Positions 33,847 to 42,829 of a stretch of DNA of 64,000 nucleotides are shown piece by piece (within the stretch, counting starts at the first letter, position 1; every line of letters starts with the position of its first letter). The stretch comes from Henriciella aquimarina (GTDB lineage: Bacteria > Pseudomonadota > Alphaproteobacteria > Caulobacterales > Hyphomonadaceae), in NCBI RefSeq assembly GCF_002088975.1, contig NZ_NCST01000001.1:29559-93558 (forward strand), read 5' to 3'. The notes beneath the pieces are model-generated. The model had not been told where the DNA came from. It searched no databases and saw only the letters and a program-made list of their open reading frames with translations. The position numbers were made by a program, and so were the translations under genes.

Positions 33847-36426
33847 TCAGGCCCGGGCCAGTTGCAGGGCCGCCTCCAGCTTGTCGGTCAGCGTCTCACC
33901 CCGATAGGGCTTGCTGAGGATCGGCACATTGGGAAACCTGGCGGCGAGCGCGGAGCCGTCGCCATACCCCGTCGCAAAGACGAAGGGGACCCCGCGTTCG
34001 ACAAGGGCGTCGGCGACCGGCTCGCTGGTCTCCTTGCCAAGATTTACGTCCAGCAGGGCAATGGTGAAGTCCTGCTCCCTGATGGCCTCCAGGGCCTGTT
34101 CGACGCTGGCGCAGATACTGACACTGCTCGCGCCGGCCTCCATGACGAGCCCTTCGGCATTCATGGCGATGATCATATTGTCCTCGAGCACCAGGACCGG
34201 CCCGGAGAGGAGCCCGTCTGTCCGGCTGGCTTTCGGGTGCCGAGCGGCTTCTGGCGAGTCTTCTTCCACCTCGATGAAGCTCTGGACGAAGGCGTTCGGC
34301 ACCGTGAAGTCGGCTTCGAGACCGGTCAGCTGGAAGCGGACATCCGCGCTGCCGCCGAGTTCGTAGGGGATGGACTTCTCGATAATGGTGGAGCCGAAGC
34401 CCTGCCTCGCCGGGGCCTGCACGGGCGGGCCGCCGCGTTCGCGCCAGGTCAGGGAGACCCCGCCATTCGGCGTCTGGTCGATGGTGACCTCGATCTTGCC
34501 GCTGGAGTCGCTGAGCGCGCCATACTTCGCGGAGTTGGTCGCCAGTTCGTGCATGACGAGGGCGAGTGTGCTGAAGGCGGCAGGCTCGAGCAGGGCATCG
34601 CCGCCCTGAATGATGGCCCGGTTCGACTTCGGCCCGAAATAGGCGTCGAGTTCGGTGAAGATAAGCGCCCTCAGCGAAGAGGGCGCCCAGTTCTTCTCGG
34701 TGATCTGGTCATGCGCCCGCGCCAAGGCCTGGATGCGACCGGAGACGACCTTGGCATAGTCCGACACCGAGCGGGCATCCTGCGTGCTTTGGGCCACGAC
34801 CCCGGAGATCAGGTTGAGGATGTTGCGAACCCGGTGATTGAGTTCGGCAATCAGCAGCTCCTGACGCTCATTGGCGCGGATGCGTTCCTGGCTGACGGTT
34901 TCGGACATGCGCAGGACGACTTCGAGCAAGGTGACGCGCAGCTGCTCGGCCGCGCTGACCTCGGTGTCCGTCCAGGGCGCGCTCTGGCCGTGTACGGTTT
35001 CCTGCCAGGCCTCGAAACTCTTGCGCGGTGTCAGCCGCGCGCCATTCGGCCCGAGCGTCGCCGGCTTTTCCGGATTACCGGCCCAATTGACCTTCTTCGT
35101 GATCTCCTGACGGAAGAGCACGATATAGTCACGCGGCACGCGTGAGACCGGCAGGGCCAGAAGGCCGGCCGCGCGGTCGACATAGGCTTTGGCCGGCGGA
35201 TGGACCTCGCCCAGTTTTTCGGTGGCATAGACCCGGCTGCCGGCGGTCGTGTTGAGGAAGCGGACAATCTCCATGAACGCCGCGGCGTCGGGCGTGGTGC
35301 CGCTGGAGAGGAACTCGCCATCGACCCAGGCGGCGACGCCATCGTTCGGGATGACCGAGCTCAGCGCATCGGTGATTGCCGGAAAGTGATCCTTGATCGA
35401 CTGGCCGCCGGCCAGCTGGCTCATGAGCTGGTCGTGCAGGCGCTGGGTCCGCTCCTGCTGTTCATGGACGACATCGTTGCTGAGCTGGTCGAGCACGAAG
35501 CTGAACATCTGCGCAAAGAGATCGGCGGCCGAGCGGACATCATAGGAGAGCACACGCGGGGAATAGTGGTGGCAGGCAAACAGGCCCCAGAGCTTGCCCC
35601 GGCGCAGGATCGAGACCGACATGGAGGCTTCGACGCCCATGTTCTGGAGGTATTCGATGTGGATGGGCGACACGGCCCGCAGGCCGCTCATCGAGAGGTC
35701 GAGCAGGTCGCCTTCCGGGCCGCGCGCCGGAATGATGGGGGAGACCTCTCCATTCACATCGCTGATGATGCGCAACAGGTTGCGGCGGTAGAGTTCGCGC
35801 GCTTGTTGGGGGATGTCGGTCGCGGGATAGCGCAAGCCCTTGAAGGAATCGATGTTCGGGCTGACGGATTCGGCGATGACTTCGCCGGACTGGTCTTCGG
35901 CGAAACGGTAGACCATGACGCGGTCGAAGCCGGTCAGCGCCTTCAGCTGGCGCGCCGCGAGCTGGCAGAGCTGATCAATCGACCGGGCCTTGCGGAGGCG
36001 GTCGATCATCGGGCGCACGAGCGATGTATAGTCGGTGCGGTGGGAGGCTTCGTGCGGTTCGAGCTCGATGACGATATTGCGCCCGGAGATGTGGACCCCG
36101 GCATTGAACGCCTGCTCGTCGGCTTCGCGCAGCTGTAGGCCGAAAAGGCGTTCGACGGCGTCCTCGCTGTCGAGCTGCTGCACCCGGCCACGCAGCTCGT
36201 GCAGGGCGGCTTCGGAGAAATAGTCACGGATCGGATTGCCGATCATCTCCTCGGCGTCCAGGCCCAGGAAGTCGGTTACATTCCGCGAGACATAGCAGAC
36301 AATCCAGTCGGCATTGACCGCGATTAGGCAGCCGAATTGCTGGACATGACCGAGCAGATGAATGGGCTCGCGGTCACAGTTCGTCAGGTCAATCTTCGTG
36401 TCGGGCGAGACCGTATTGTCTGTCAT
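33847..36426 (-). CDS. bphP: Bacteriophytochrome: PAS-GAF-PHY, HWE histidine kinase and receiver
   Basis: 859 residues. Biliverdin would attach to Cys17 (LTNCDREPIH). PAS ~15-120, GAF ~145-310 with PATDIP at 201-206, PHY ~320-510 with tongue motif PRKSF (467-471), then an HWE/HisKA_2 kinase with phospho-acceptor His531 (ELNHRVRN) and the WRE element (LTWRERGG). A C-terminal receiver (about 735-859) has acidic pocket LEDN, LLDVNLG Asp and SKPY Lys. It should sense red/far-red light and signal by phosphotransfer. The start at 36426 lies inside bphO (38-nt overlap); the upstream open frame to 36681 is not used. Confidence 0.93.
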   Translation of the reverse strand: MTDNTVSPDTKIDLTNCDREPIHLLGHVQQFGCLIAVNADWIVCYVSRNVTDFLGLDAEEMIGNPIRDYFSEAALHELRGRVQQLDSEDAVERLFGLQLREADEQAFNAGVHISGRNIVIELEPHEASHRTDYTSLVRPMIDRLRKARSIDQLCQLAARQLKALTGFDRVMVYRFAEDQSGEVIAESVSPNIDSFKGLRYPATDIPQQARELYRRNLLRIISDVNGEVSPIIPARGPEGDLLDLSMSGLRAVSPIHIEYLQNMGVEASMSVSILRRGKLWGLFACHHYSPRVLSYDVRSAADLFAQMFSFVLDQLSNDVVHEQQERTQRLHDQLMSQLAGGQSIKDHFPAITDALSSVIPNDGVAAWVDGEFLSSGTTPDAAAFMEIVRFLNTTAGSRVYATEKLGEVHPPAKAYVDRAAGLLALPVSRVPRDYIVLFRQEITKKVNWAGNPEKPATLGPNGARLTPRKSFEAWQETVHGQSAPWTDTEVSAAEQLRVTLLEVVLRMSETVSQERIRANERQELLIAELNHRVRNILNLISGVVAQSTQDARSVSDYAKVVSGRIQALARAHDQITEKNWAPSSLRALIFTELDAYFGPKSNRAIIQGGDALLEPAAFSTLALVMHELATNSAKYGALSDSSGKIEVTIDQTPNGGVSLTWRERGGPPVQAPARQGFGSTIIEKSIPYELGGSADVRFQLTGLEADFTVPNAFVQSFIEVEEDSPEAARHPKASRTDGLLSGPVLVLEDNMIIAMNAEGLVMEAGASSVSICASVEQALEAIREQDFTIALLDVNLGKETSEPVADALVERGVPFVFATGYGDGSALAARFPNVPILSKPYRGETLTDKLEAALQLARA

Positions 36427-37021
36427 GCAGCTCGTACTTCCTTTCAATCTCGGCGCAGGCGTCCCCAAACCAGGTAAAAGCCTTTTGCGCCGCCATGATG
36501 ATGTCTGTTTCTTCGTCCGCGGATCCGCGCCAGTCTTCCAGGGCTGTGCGAACATCCCGCCACAAGACCTTTCCGGCCTCGCAGGCGAGATATTGCGTCG
36601 CCTGCCGCACGTCCGGAGCTGTCGAGCCTTGCACTCTGGCGAGCAGCACGTTAGCGCCAAGCCGGGAGCCCGCGACAACATAGATCAGGCCGAGCGGATG
36701 AATGTCAGCTGACGGGGCGCGGGAGCTCTGCGCGGGGATGCGGTCGATCCCGAGGGTAGCTAGGTCGGCCTCGATTGCGCCCAACAGGTCTTGGAATCCC
36801 TGACGGGCCCGCTGTCTGGAGGCGGGCAGGGCCTGCAGGCAGACGGAGAGGGCAAGCGCATGGGCCTGGAGCAGGACGGCGAGCCCTTCGCGCGTGCGGA
36901 TGTCGTGGCGGTCATAAACGCCCTCGACCCAGTCATGCATGGGCCGGGTGTCCTGGCGAAGCCGCCTGCGGAGATTGCCCTTGCGAGAGTCGAGGTCTTC
37001 TGTTTCGGCCACGTCGGGCAT
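36389..37021 (-). CDS. bphO: Biliverdin-producing heme oxygenase
   Basis: 210 residues. RLRQDTRPMHDWVEG supplies the proximal heme His, and the distal glycine-rich helix is GLIYVVAGSRLGANVL. It opens heme to biliverdin, the chromophore of the phytochrome encoded next. AGGAAG precedes Met 37021; the frame upstream to 37393 is Arg/Pro-rich and not coding. The gene overlaps bphP by 38 nt, a typical bphO-bphP operon. Divergent from argF. Confidence 0.88.
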   Translation of the reverse strand: MPDVAETEDLDSRKGNLRRRLRQDTRPMHDWVEGVYDRHDIRTREGLAVLLQAHALALSVCLQALPASRQRARQGFQDLLGAIEADLATLGIDRIPAQSSRAPSADIHPLGLIYVVAGSRLGANVLLARVQGSTAPDVRQATQYLACEAGKVLWRDVRTALEDWRGSADEETDIIMAAQKAFTWFGDACAEIERKYELHDRQYGLARHED

Positions 37022-37209
37022 CGGGTCTTCCTGGTTGGTCCTCGACCCGGGCGGGCGCATAAGTCGAGCATCGTCTTCATGACTGTACCAATGGATAGAC
37101 GCATTTGTTCCTTCGAAGGCCTGATATTGGCAGCTCTCTTTGCAGACGGGCCATTTTCCATTATGGCGCGCCCTTTGGTTTCCCTTGAGGGGAACGGGAG
37201 GAGAGCGAC

Positions 37210-38136
37210 ATGGCGATCCGGCACTTTCTCGATCTCTGGCAGCTTGAGGCCAGCGAGCTACGCGCCATTCTGGACGATGCGCACGCAATGAAGGCGGTGC
37301 GCCGGGGCTGGCCGAAAGGCCGCGTCGACGACGGCGCGCCGCTGGACGGGCATGTCCTGGCCATGATCTTCGAGAAGTCCTCGACGCGCACACGCACCAG
37401 TTTCGATGTCGGTATCCGTCAGTTGGGCGGGTCGTCCATCGTGATGAATTCTGGCGACATGCAGCTTGGGCGTGGCGAGAGCATCGGCGATACCGCCCGC
37501 GTCCTCTCGCGCTATGTCGACCTGGTCATGATCCGCGCCAACGATCATGGCGATGTCGAGGACTTTGCCGAATCCGCCGGCGTGCCGGTGATCAACGGAC
37601 TGACCGACCGCTCTCATCCCTGCCAGATCATGGCGGACCTGATGACTCTGGAAGAGCACGGCGTGGACTTGCGCGGGGCCCGGCTGGCCTGGGTCGGCGA
37701 TGGCAACAATGTCTGCTCGAGCTTCATTCATGCCAGTGCGAAGTTCGGTTTCACCCTCGCTGTGGGCACGCCCGAGCGCTACGCCCCGGAAGAGGACGAT
37801 GTCGAGCTTGCGCGTGAGATGCAGGGCCGGATCGAGCTTTATGATACCGCCGAGGATGCCGTGGCCGGGGCCGACGTCGTCATTGCCGACACCTTCGTCT
37901 CCATGGGCGATACCGATGCCGATGAGCGTCTCGACCTGCTGGAGCCCTTTGCCGTCACTGAGGAGTTGATGGATCTCGCCCAGCCCGGCGCGAAATTCCT
38001 GCACTGCCTGCCTGCTCACCGTGGCGAGGAAGTCGACAGCGAAGTAATCGACGGGCCGAGCTCGCTGGTCTTCGACGAAGCCGAGAACCGGCTGCACGCC
38101 CAGAAGGCGATCATGCGCTGGTGTCTCGACAAGTGA
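37210..38136 (+). CDS. argF: Ornithine carbamoyltransferase
   Basis: 308 residues, forming citrulline from ornithine and carbamoyl phosphate. Carbamoyl-phosphate loop [12 protein letters not shown], the HPCQIMADL motif, the ornithine site VSMGD (in [12 protein letters not shown]) and [11 protein letters not shown] are all intact. GGGAGGAG precedes the ATG, and a 7-bp hairpin (GTTTCCC-ttga-GGGGAAC, 37178-37195) sits immediately before that Shine-Dalgarno. Confidence 0.95.
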   Translation: MAIRHFLDLWQLEASELRAILDDAHAMKAVRRGWPKGRVDDGAPLDGHVLAMIFEKSSTRTRTSFDVGIRQLGGSSIVMNSGDMQLGRGESIGDTARVLSRYVDLVMIRANDHGDVEDFAESAGVPVINGLTDRSHPCQIMADLMTLEEHGVDLRGARLAWVGDGNNVCSSFIHASAKFGFTLAVGTPERYAPEEDDVELAREMQGRIELYDTAEDAVAGADVVIADTFVSMGDTDADERLDLLEPFAVTEELMDLAQPGAKFLHCLPAHRGEEVDSEVIDGPSSLVFDEAENRLHAQKAIMRWCLDK

Positions 38137-38153
38137 ATAGGGTTGCTTGTTGT

Positions 38154-38182
38154 TAGACAATCATAAATAATTGTCTTATAAG
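38154..38182 (+). promoter_or_regulatory. Promoter with embedded inverted repeat before the SatD-like gene
   Basis: -35 TAGACA (38154-38159), 17-nt spacer, -10 TATAAG (38177-38182). An inverted repeat AGACAAT (38155-38161) / ATTGTCT (38170-38176) has one arm on the -35 element and the other ending exactly at the -10, a layout suited to repression. The stretch is AT-rich compared with its neighbours. Confidence 0.6.
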
Positions 38183-38216
38183 AGACAGTTGATTGTGGTT
38201 GTCAAAAGGCGCACTC

Positions 38217-38924
38217 TTGCCCGAATCGCATCCGGAAACGCCCATTTATGCCGTCCTGACGGGCGACCTCGTCGCGTCCAGCGATATGACGGCCGCTCGT
38301 CTGGAGCAGGTTCGCAATACACTGAAAACTGCCGCCGAAATTTTCAGTAACAGTTTTCCTCGGCCCGTCGAAATACGCCTCGACATGTACCGGGGTGATG
38401 CCTGGCAGGTGCTGCTGAACGATTCCGGGCTGGCGCTTCGCCTCAGCCTGTACCTGCGCGCCCGACTGCGTGCCGGGCTGGAGGCCGACACGCGGGTCTC
38501 CATCGGGCTCGGCCTCTGCGACACCATAGACCCGGCGAAGGTCTCGCTCTCGACCGGCGAGGCGTTCACCCTGTCGGGCCGCGCCCTCGATCATATGACG
38601 GGCTATTTCGACATGACCGCCGCTGTGCCGGAGCGGGCAGGCGCGCTCTGCCAGTGGCTGCCGGCGAGCTTGCACCTGGTCAGCGAGATCGTGCGCGCCT
38701 GGACCCGCCGTCAGGCGGAGATTGCCAGCGAAGCCCTGTTGCGCCCGGAGGCGACGCATGAGGACATCGCGCAGCTTCTCGATCCGCCGGTCAGCAAGCA
38801 GTCGGTGACGGCATCGCTCAGCGGGGCGGGCTGGCGCGCGCTGCAGGAGCCGCTGAAAGCCTTCGAAGACACCGACTGGCGCGCTCTGCTGGCGCCGGCT
38901 CACCGTGAGACAAGAAACCGCTAA
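38217..38924 (+). CDS. SatD-family-like protein
   Basis: About 235 residues. The N-terminal YAVLTGDLVASSDM is the hallmark of SatD-like proteins, followed by YRGDAWQVLL and a central RVSIGLGLCD; the C-terminal ~70 residues look like a helix-turn-helix (THEDIAQLLDPPVSKQSVTASLSGAGW). TTG 38217 is chosen because AAAAGG precedes it; TTG 38193 would be almost leaderless from the predicted promoter. It is followed by a DUF3307 gene, a pairing I recall from other bacteria. Function unknown. Confidence 0.65.
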   Translation: MPESHPETPIYAVLTGDLVASSDMTAARLEQVRNTLKTAAEIFSNSFPRPVEIRLDMYRGDAWQVLLNDSGLALRLSLYLRARLRAGLEADTRVSIGLGLCDTIDPAKVSLSTGEAFTLSGRALDHMTGYFDMTAAVPERAGALCQWLPASLHLVSEIVRAWTRRQAEIASEALLRPEATHEDIAQLLDPPVSKQSVTASLSGAGWRALQEPLKAFEDTDWRALLAPAHRETRNR

Positions 38925-38976
38925 GGTCTGTCTGGCATCAGACACGCTGAAAGATTTGCCGAAAGGACGGGACTGA

Positions 38977-39717
38977 ATGGCCGAAACATTTGTCGCCCTG
39001 CTTTGTGCGCATCTTCTGGCCGATTTCCCGCTGCAGCCCGATCGGCTGATCCGGCACAAGCACAGGCCGGCTGTTCTGCTCGGCCACGCCCTGATCGTGC
39101 TGGTGGCCGCCATTGTGCTGCTGGGCGGCGTGCCGCTTCTGCCGCTCGCCATCCTGCTTGCCACCCATGCCGCGATGGACGCGGTAAAGGTCTATCTCTT
39201 GCCGGACCGGCTCTGGTCCTTCCTGCTGGACCAGGGCGTGCACCTTGTCGTGATCCTTGCGCTCGCCGTGGCCTGGCCGGGGCTGGTCAGGCAGGGCTGG
39301 TGGGATGAACTGCCGTCGGTCTGGTATCAGGTCTACCTCTCCGGCCTGGCGCTGACGAGCGGCATCATAGCCAGCCTATGGACGGGCGCCGTCCTGATCC
39401 GCAAGGCCACGGCCGGCCTGATGGAGACCGGGGACGCGCATATCGAGGGCCTGCCCAATGGCGGCTTCGTGATCGGCTGTCTTGAGCGCGCGCTGGTCAT
39501 GCTGCTCATCTTCATCGGCCAGCCCTCCGGCGTCGGCTTCCTGATCGCGGCAAAATCCATCCTGCGTTTTGGCGACGTGACCAATCCGACAGAGCGCAAG
39601 ATGACCGAATACATCATCATCGGCACCTTCATGAGTTTCGGCTGGGGCCTGCTCATTGCGGTGCTGACACTGGCCGGTGTGCGGGCCTGGTGGCCGCACG
39701 CGCTGCCGGTGCCTTGA
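38977..39717 (+). CDS. DUF3307-family membrane protein
   Basis: 246 residues, about six hydrophobic helices. The start (FVALLCAHLLADFPLQPDRLIRHK), the LLATHAAMDAVKVYL helix and the C-terminal GFLIAAKSILRFGDVTNPTERKMTEYIIIGTF are characteristic of the family. Function unknown; it accompanies the SatD-like gene 52 nt upstream and is probably co-transcribed. Confidence 0.8.
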   Translation: MAETFVALLCAHLLADFPLQPDRLIRHKHRPAVLLGHALIVLVAAIVLLGGVPLLPLAILLATHAAMDAVKVYLLPDRLWSFLLDQGVHLVVILALAVAWPGLVRQGWWDELPSVWYQVYLSGLALTSGIIASLWTGAVLIRKATAGLMETGDAHIEGLPNGGFVIGCLERALVMLLIFIGQPSGVGFLIAAKSILRFGDVTNPTERKMTEYIIIGTFMSFGWGLLIAVLTLAGVRAWWPHALPVP

Positions 39718-39814
39718 CGTCGGGGCCGCCATGACAGCTTTCGGGCCTCGTGATACCTCTGGGTAACGGAGAAGAGGCGGCATCGAAGCCGCCCGCCGGA
39801 CAGGAGGAAACCCC

Positions 39815-40915
39815 ATGAAAGCTGCCATACTGCGCGAGCCGAACAAGCCGCTATCGATCGAAGACGTCCAGATTTCCAAGCCGGGCCCGCGCGAGGTGCT
39901 GGTCAGGCTGAAAGCCGTCGGCGTCTGCCACTCCGACGTGCATTTCTGGGACGGGGCCTTCCCGCATGAGCTGCCGGCCATTCTCGGGCATGAGAGCGCC
40001 GGGATCGTCGAGCAGGTGGGCAGCATGGTGAGTGCCGTGAAACCCGGCGATCACGTCGTCTCCATCCTGTCGCCCTTCTGCGGCACCTGCGAGTTCTGCC
40101 TGTCGGGCCACATGTCGGTCTGCCATACGGTGAACCGGCCTTTCTTCAACCGCGCCGAAGGGGAGGCCCCGCGCCTTCATATCGGCAAGGAGACGGTGAA
40201 CCAGTTCCTGAACCTCTCTTCCTTTGCCGAGCAGATCCTCGTGCATGAAAACACGCTCTGTGCCATCGATCCGGAGATGCCGATGGACCGGGCCGCGCTG
40301 ATCGGCTGCGGTGTGATTACCGGCGTCGGCTCTGTCTTCCATGCCGCCCAGGTCGAGCCCGGCTCGACCGTGGCGGTGGTCGGCTGCGGCGGGGTTGGCC
40401 TGTCGGCGATCAATGGCGCGGCCATTGCCGGGGCGTCGCGGATCATCGCGGTCGACCTCTCGGACGAGAAGCTCAAAATGGCGAAGAAATTCGGCGCCAC
40501 CGATTTCGTCAATCCGACCAAGGGCGACCCGGTCGAGCAGGTAAAGGAGCTGACCGGCGGCGGCGTCCACTATTCCTTCGAGTGTATCGGCCTGAAGCAG
40601 ACCGCCGAGCAGGCCTATCTTATGCTGCGCCCGCGTGGCGTCTCGACCGTGATCGGCATGATCCCGCCGGGCGTGAACATCGAGATTCCGGGCATCGAAT
40701 TGCTGGTGACGGAAAAGCGGTTGCAGGGTGCGGTCATGGGCTCGAACCGGTTCCGGATCGATTTTCCGCGCCTGATCGAGCTTTACAAGCAAGGCCGCCT
40801 GCATCTCGACGATCTCGTCTCCGACCGGATCGGCCTGGAAGACATTACGTCCGCGCTTCAGAACCTGAAGGACAACAAGGGCACGGTGGCCCGCCAGGTT
40901 GTCATGTTCGATTAG
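39815..40915 (+). CDS. Zinc-dependent alcohol dehydrogenase (class III-like MDR)
   Basis: 366 residues. The catalytic zinc site is VGVCHSDVHFW plus GHESAGIVE; the structural zinc Cys cluster is CGTCEFCLSGHMSVC; the Rossmann core is VAVVGCGGVGLSAINGA. The overall sequence resembles bacterial NAD-dependent alcohol dehydrogenases near the formaldehyde-dehydrogenase group. Substrate unknown. GGAGGAAA precedes the ATG. Stands alone, convergent with a predicted barrel-protein gene. Confidence 0.9.
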   Translation: MKAAILREPNKPLSIEDVQISKPGPREVLVRLKAVGVCHSDVHFWDGAFPHELPAILGHESAGIVEQVGSMVSAVKPGDHVVSILSPFCGTCEFCLSGHMSVCHTVNRPFFNRAEGEAPRLHIGKETVNQFLNLSSFAEQILVHENTLCAIDPEMPMDRAALIGCGVITGVGSVFHAAQVEPGSTVAVVGCGGVGLSAINGAAIAGASRIIAVDLSDEKLKMAKKFGATDFVNPTKGDPVEQVKELTGGGVHYSFECIGLKQTAEQAYLMLRPRGVSTVIGMIPPGVNIEIPGIELLVTEKRLQGAVMGSNRFRIDFPRLIELYKQGRLHLDDLVSDRIGLEDITSALQNLKDNKGTVARQVVMFD

Positions 40916-40924
40916 GCGCGGGCT

Positions 40925-41665
40925 TTAAAGGTCCCGCGACACCCAGAGCCGGATGTCATTGTCCGGTGCGCTATCGGAGACACCGAAGAGATTGCCGGCT
41001 GTCCAGCGCCAGCCCTGGCCCAGCGGGCCGCTGAGCGTCGGGCCGACCTGCTGGGGCAAGCCGCCGGTGCCGATTGCGTCGGTGGTGCCGAGCTCGTTGA
41101 AGGCCAGAAGCGCGGCTTCATAGTCTCCATCCAGCTTGTAGGTGACGCTCGAGCGCAGTTCGAAGGCGACATTCTCCTCGGCGCGGTCACCGAATTCACG
41201 GGTCGCGATGAGCATGGCCCGCGCGCTGATCCGGTCGTTGAGAGTCCAGCGGTTGAGCCAGTTCAGGCCGAGGCGTTCGGCGTCGGGGCCATTCGAGATT
41301 CGCGTGTCGAAACGGATCCCCGTCTGCCACAGGCGGGCGCCCTCCGGCGAAAGCTCGATCAGGTATTCGGTGTTGATATTGTCGAAACGCAAATCCTGGC
41401 CCGGCCGGTCTTCCAGCGTGGCGAAGACTTTCAGCGAAGTCCGCTCATTGATGGCAAAGCCATAGTCGAAGCGGTGGGCATAGCTGTCGCCGCCGTCATC
41501 GTCCGGCGCCCAGCCAAAGCGATATTCGATTTCCCGCTCACCGGATTTTACGCCGGGCGACGAGACCGAAGAAGTGTTCTGCGCATCGGCATTGAAGGCG
41601 AAAGCGCTCGCGCCAAGGCTGAGGACGAAAATGGCAAAGACGAGACGGGATTGGGCGCGTTTCAT
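40925..41665 (-). CDS. Exported beta-rich protein, paralogue A
   Basis: 246 residues with a Sec signal (cleavage near ADAQ, residue 28). The mature chain is rich in alternating-pattern strands. It shares with the gene at 45937 the motifs GGDxYAHR, WQTGxRFDxRxxNG, DRxSARA, QQVGPxLxG and DSxPDNDxRLW, in the same order, so the two are paralogues. An outer-membrane beta-barrel or lipid-A/porin-like role is possible; no named family is recognised. Confidence 0.6.
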   Translation of the reverse strand: MKRAQSRLVFAIFVLSLGASAFAFNADAQNTSSVSSPGVKSGEREIEYRFGWAPDDDGGDSYAHRFDYGFAINERTSLKVFATLEDRPGQDLRFDNINTEYLIELSPEGARLWQTGIRFDTRISNGPDAERLGLNWLNRWTLNDRISARAMLIATREFGDRAEENVAFELRSSVTYKLDGDYEAALLAFNELGTTDAIGTGGLPQQVGPTLSGPLGQGWRWTAGNLFGVSDSAPDNDIRLWVSRDL

Positions 41666-41765
41666 TGGGGCGGAAAGCCTGCCTGACCTGCGTGAGTGGA
41701 TAGATAAATTCCCCGTTGCCTACAGTGCGTCGCCCGCCGATGAAAGCGTTTTGTGACAGTCCGGT

Positions 41766-41781
41766 GACGCATCTTTGCGTC
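41766..41781. terminator. Small hairpin downstream of the PRTase-like gene
   Basis: GACGCA-tctt-TGCGTC, 3 nt beyond the stop at 41785 on the minus strand. Only 6 bp and no T-run, so weak. Confidence 0.35.
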
Positions 41782-41784
41782 TGA

Positions 41785-42648
41785 TCAACCTCGGCGCAGG
41801 CGTGAGACGAGCGCGCGGGTGGCGGCCTGCTTCATCTCCGGACACGCAGCGATCAGGCGCGACAGGCGGTGGCGCTCTTCGCGAGTGTGGCCGAGATCGT
41901 AGAGCCAGGCGGCAAGCGCCATGGCGCGGCGCTGGGCCTCATCGGGCGGCTCGGCGCCAGCCGCCTCGCTGTCCCAGCGGCCATAGTGGAATGACCGGGT
42001 CACCTTCTCCTCGCTATTGGCGATCAGGAAGATGAAGCCGGGCGGGGCCGAGATGTTCTTGATCACGGTATCGGGAATGAGGTCGAGCCATCTCTGATGC
42101 TGCTGCCAGCGCCATGTGTTCGGACTGTTCTTGGTGCGCACGCGCAGGCCGATAATTTTCAGGCGCCGCTGCACGGCCGTCCAGTCGGTCCCGGATTCGC
42201 CCGCCATGCGGTGCAGCACCTTGATCAGGGCTTCCATCGTGCCGCCATAGGCAATCATGTCGACAAGGGCGACCGGACGCTTGCCTGCCGCGATGGCGGC
42301 CGGGTCGAGGCCGCGGCTTGCCAGGGCGGCCTTGAGCCCCTCGAATTTGTGCGCCGGGATCGCGGCGGCCTCGCCCTCGCCGATCCAGCGCATGGAGAAG
42401 GGCACGAGCGTAAGAGGCGGGGCCTCGCCGACCCCGTCGAGACAGCCCGAGAGGTAGTCGTAGAAATTCTCCGGCGAACGGCCGATGAAGGCGAGGCTCG
42501 CGCCGTCGCTCATGGCGAGGATGCGTGCGGAGATTGTGCGCAGGCTTTCCAGATCCTCCGGGTGCGGGGGATGGAAGTCCGCCACATCCTCGATCCAGCT
42601 GCCGAGCTGTTCGCGCTTGTCGAAATTCCACCGGAACGGCCCGGTCAT
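41785..42648 (-). CDS. Unknown protein with a phosphoribosyltransferase-like loop
   Basis: 287 residues starting at Met 42648, preceded by GGGGGATC. The middle segment RPVALVDMIAYGGTMEALIKVLH resembles the PRPP-binding loop of phosphoribosyltransferases (hydrophobic strand, acidic residue, then GGT), and LAFIGRSPENFYDYLSGCLDG earlier could be the partner strand-loop. Other parts are unfamiliar. Assignment to the PRTase fold is tentative. The frame upstream to 42792 is Arg-rich and probably not translated. Confidence 0.5.
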   Translation of the reverse strand: MTGPFRWNFDKREQLGSWIEDVADFHPPHPEDLESLRTISARILAMSDGASLAFIGRSPENFYDYLSGCLDGVGEAPPLTLVPFSMRWIGEGEAAAIPAHKFEGLKAALASRGLDPAAIAAGKRPVALVDMIAYGGTMEALIKVLHRMAGESGTDWTAVQRRLKIIGLRVRTKNSPNTWRWQQHQRWLDLIPDTVIKNISAPPGFIFLIANSEEKVTRSFHYGRWDSEAAGAEPPDEAQRRAMALAAWLYDLGHTREERHRLSRLIAACPEMKQAATRALVSRLRRG

Positions 42649-42829
42649 TTTAGATCCCCCCTGCATGCACCCGCCGCTGCGTCGGCCATAGGCTAGCACC
42701 GGGCGTGGCCGGCGGGGAGGGGCGCGCCGCTCACCCAGCAAGGGAACCGGCTGCCGGTCCGGTCCGTTAAAGGTTCGACGGCGGGGCGCCATCCTGGGTC
42801 CTGCCGGGTTCAGCCGGGGACTCCAGAGC

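Noticed and set aside
38177..38188. TATAAGAGACAG, identical to 12 bases of the Tn5/library mosaic end
   Set aside because: Checked as a possible transposon end or adapter remnant. The match is partial, sits inside a well-formed promoter, and no transposase or target duplication is nearby; probably chance.
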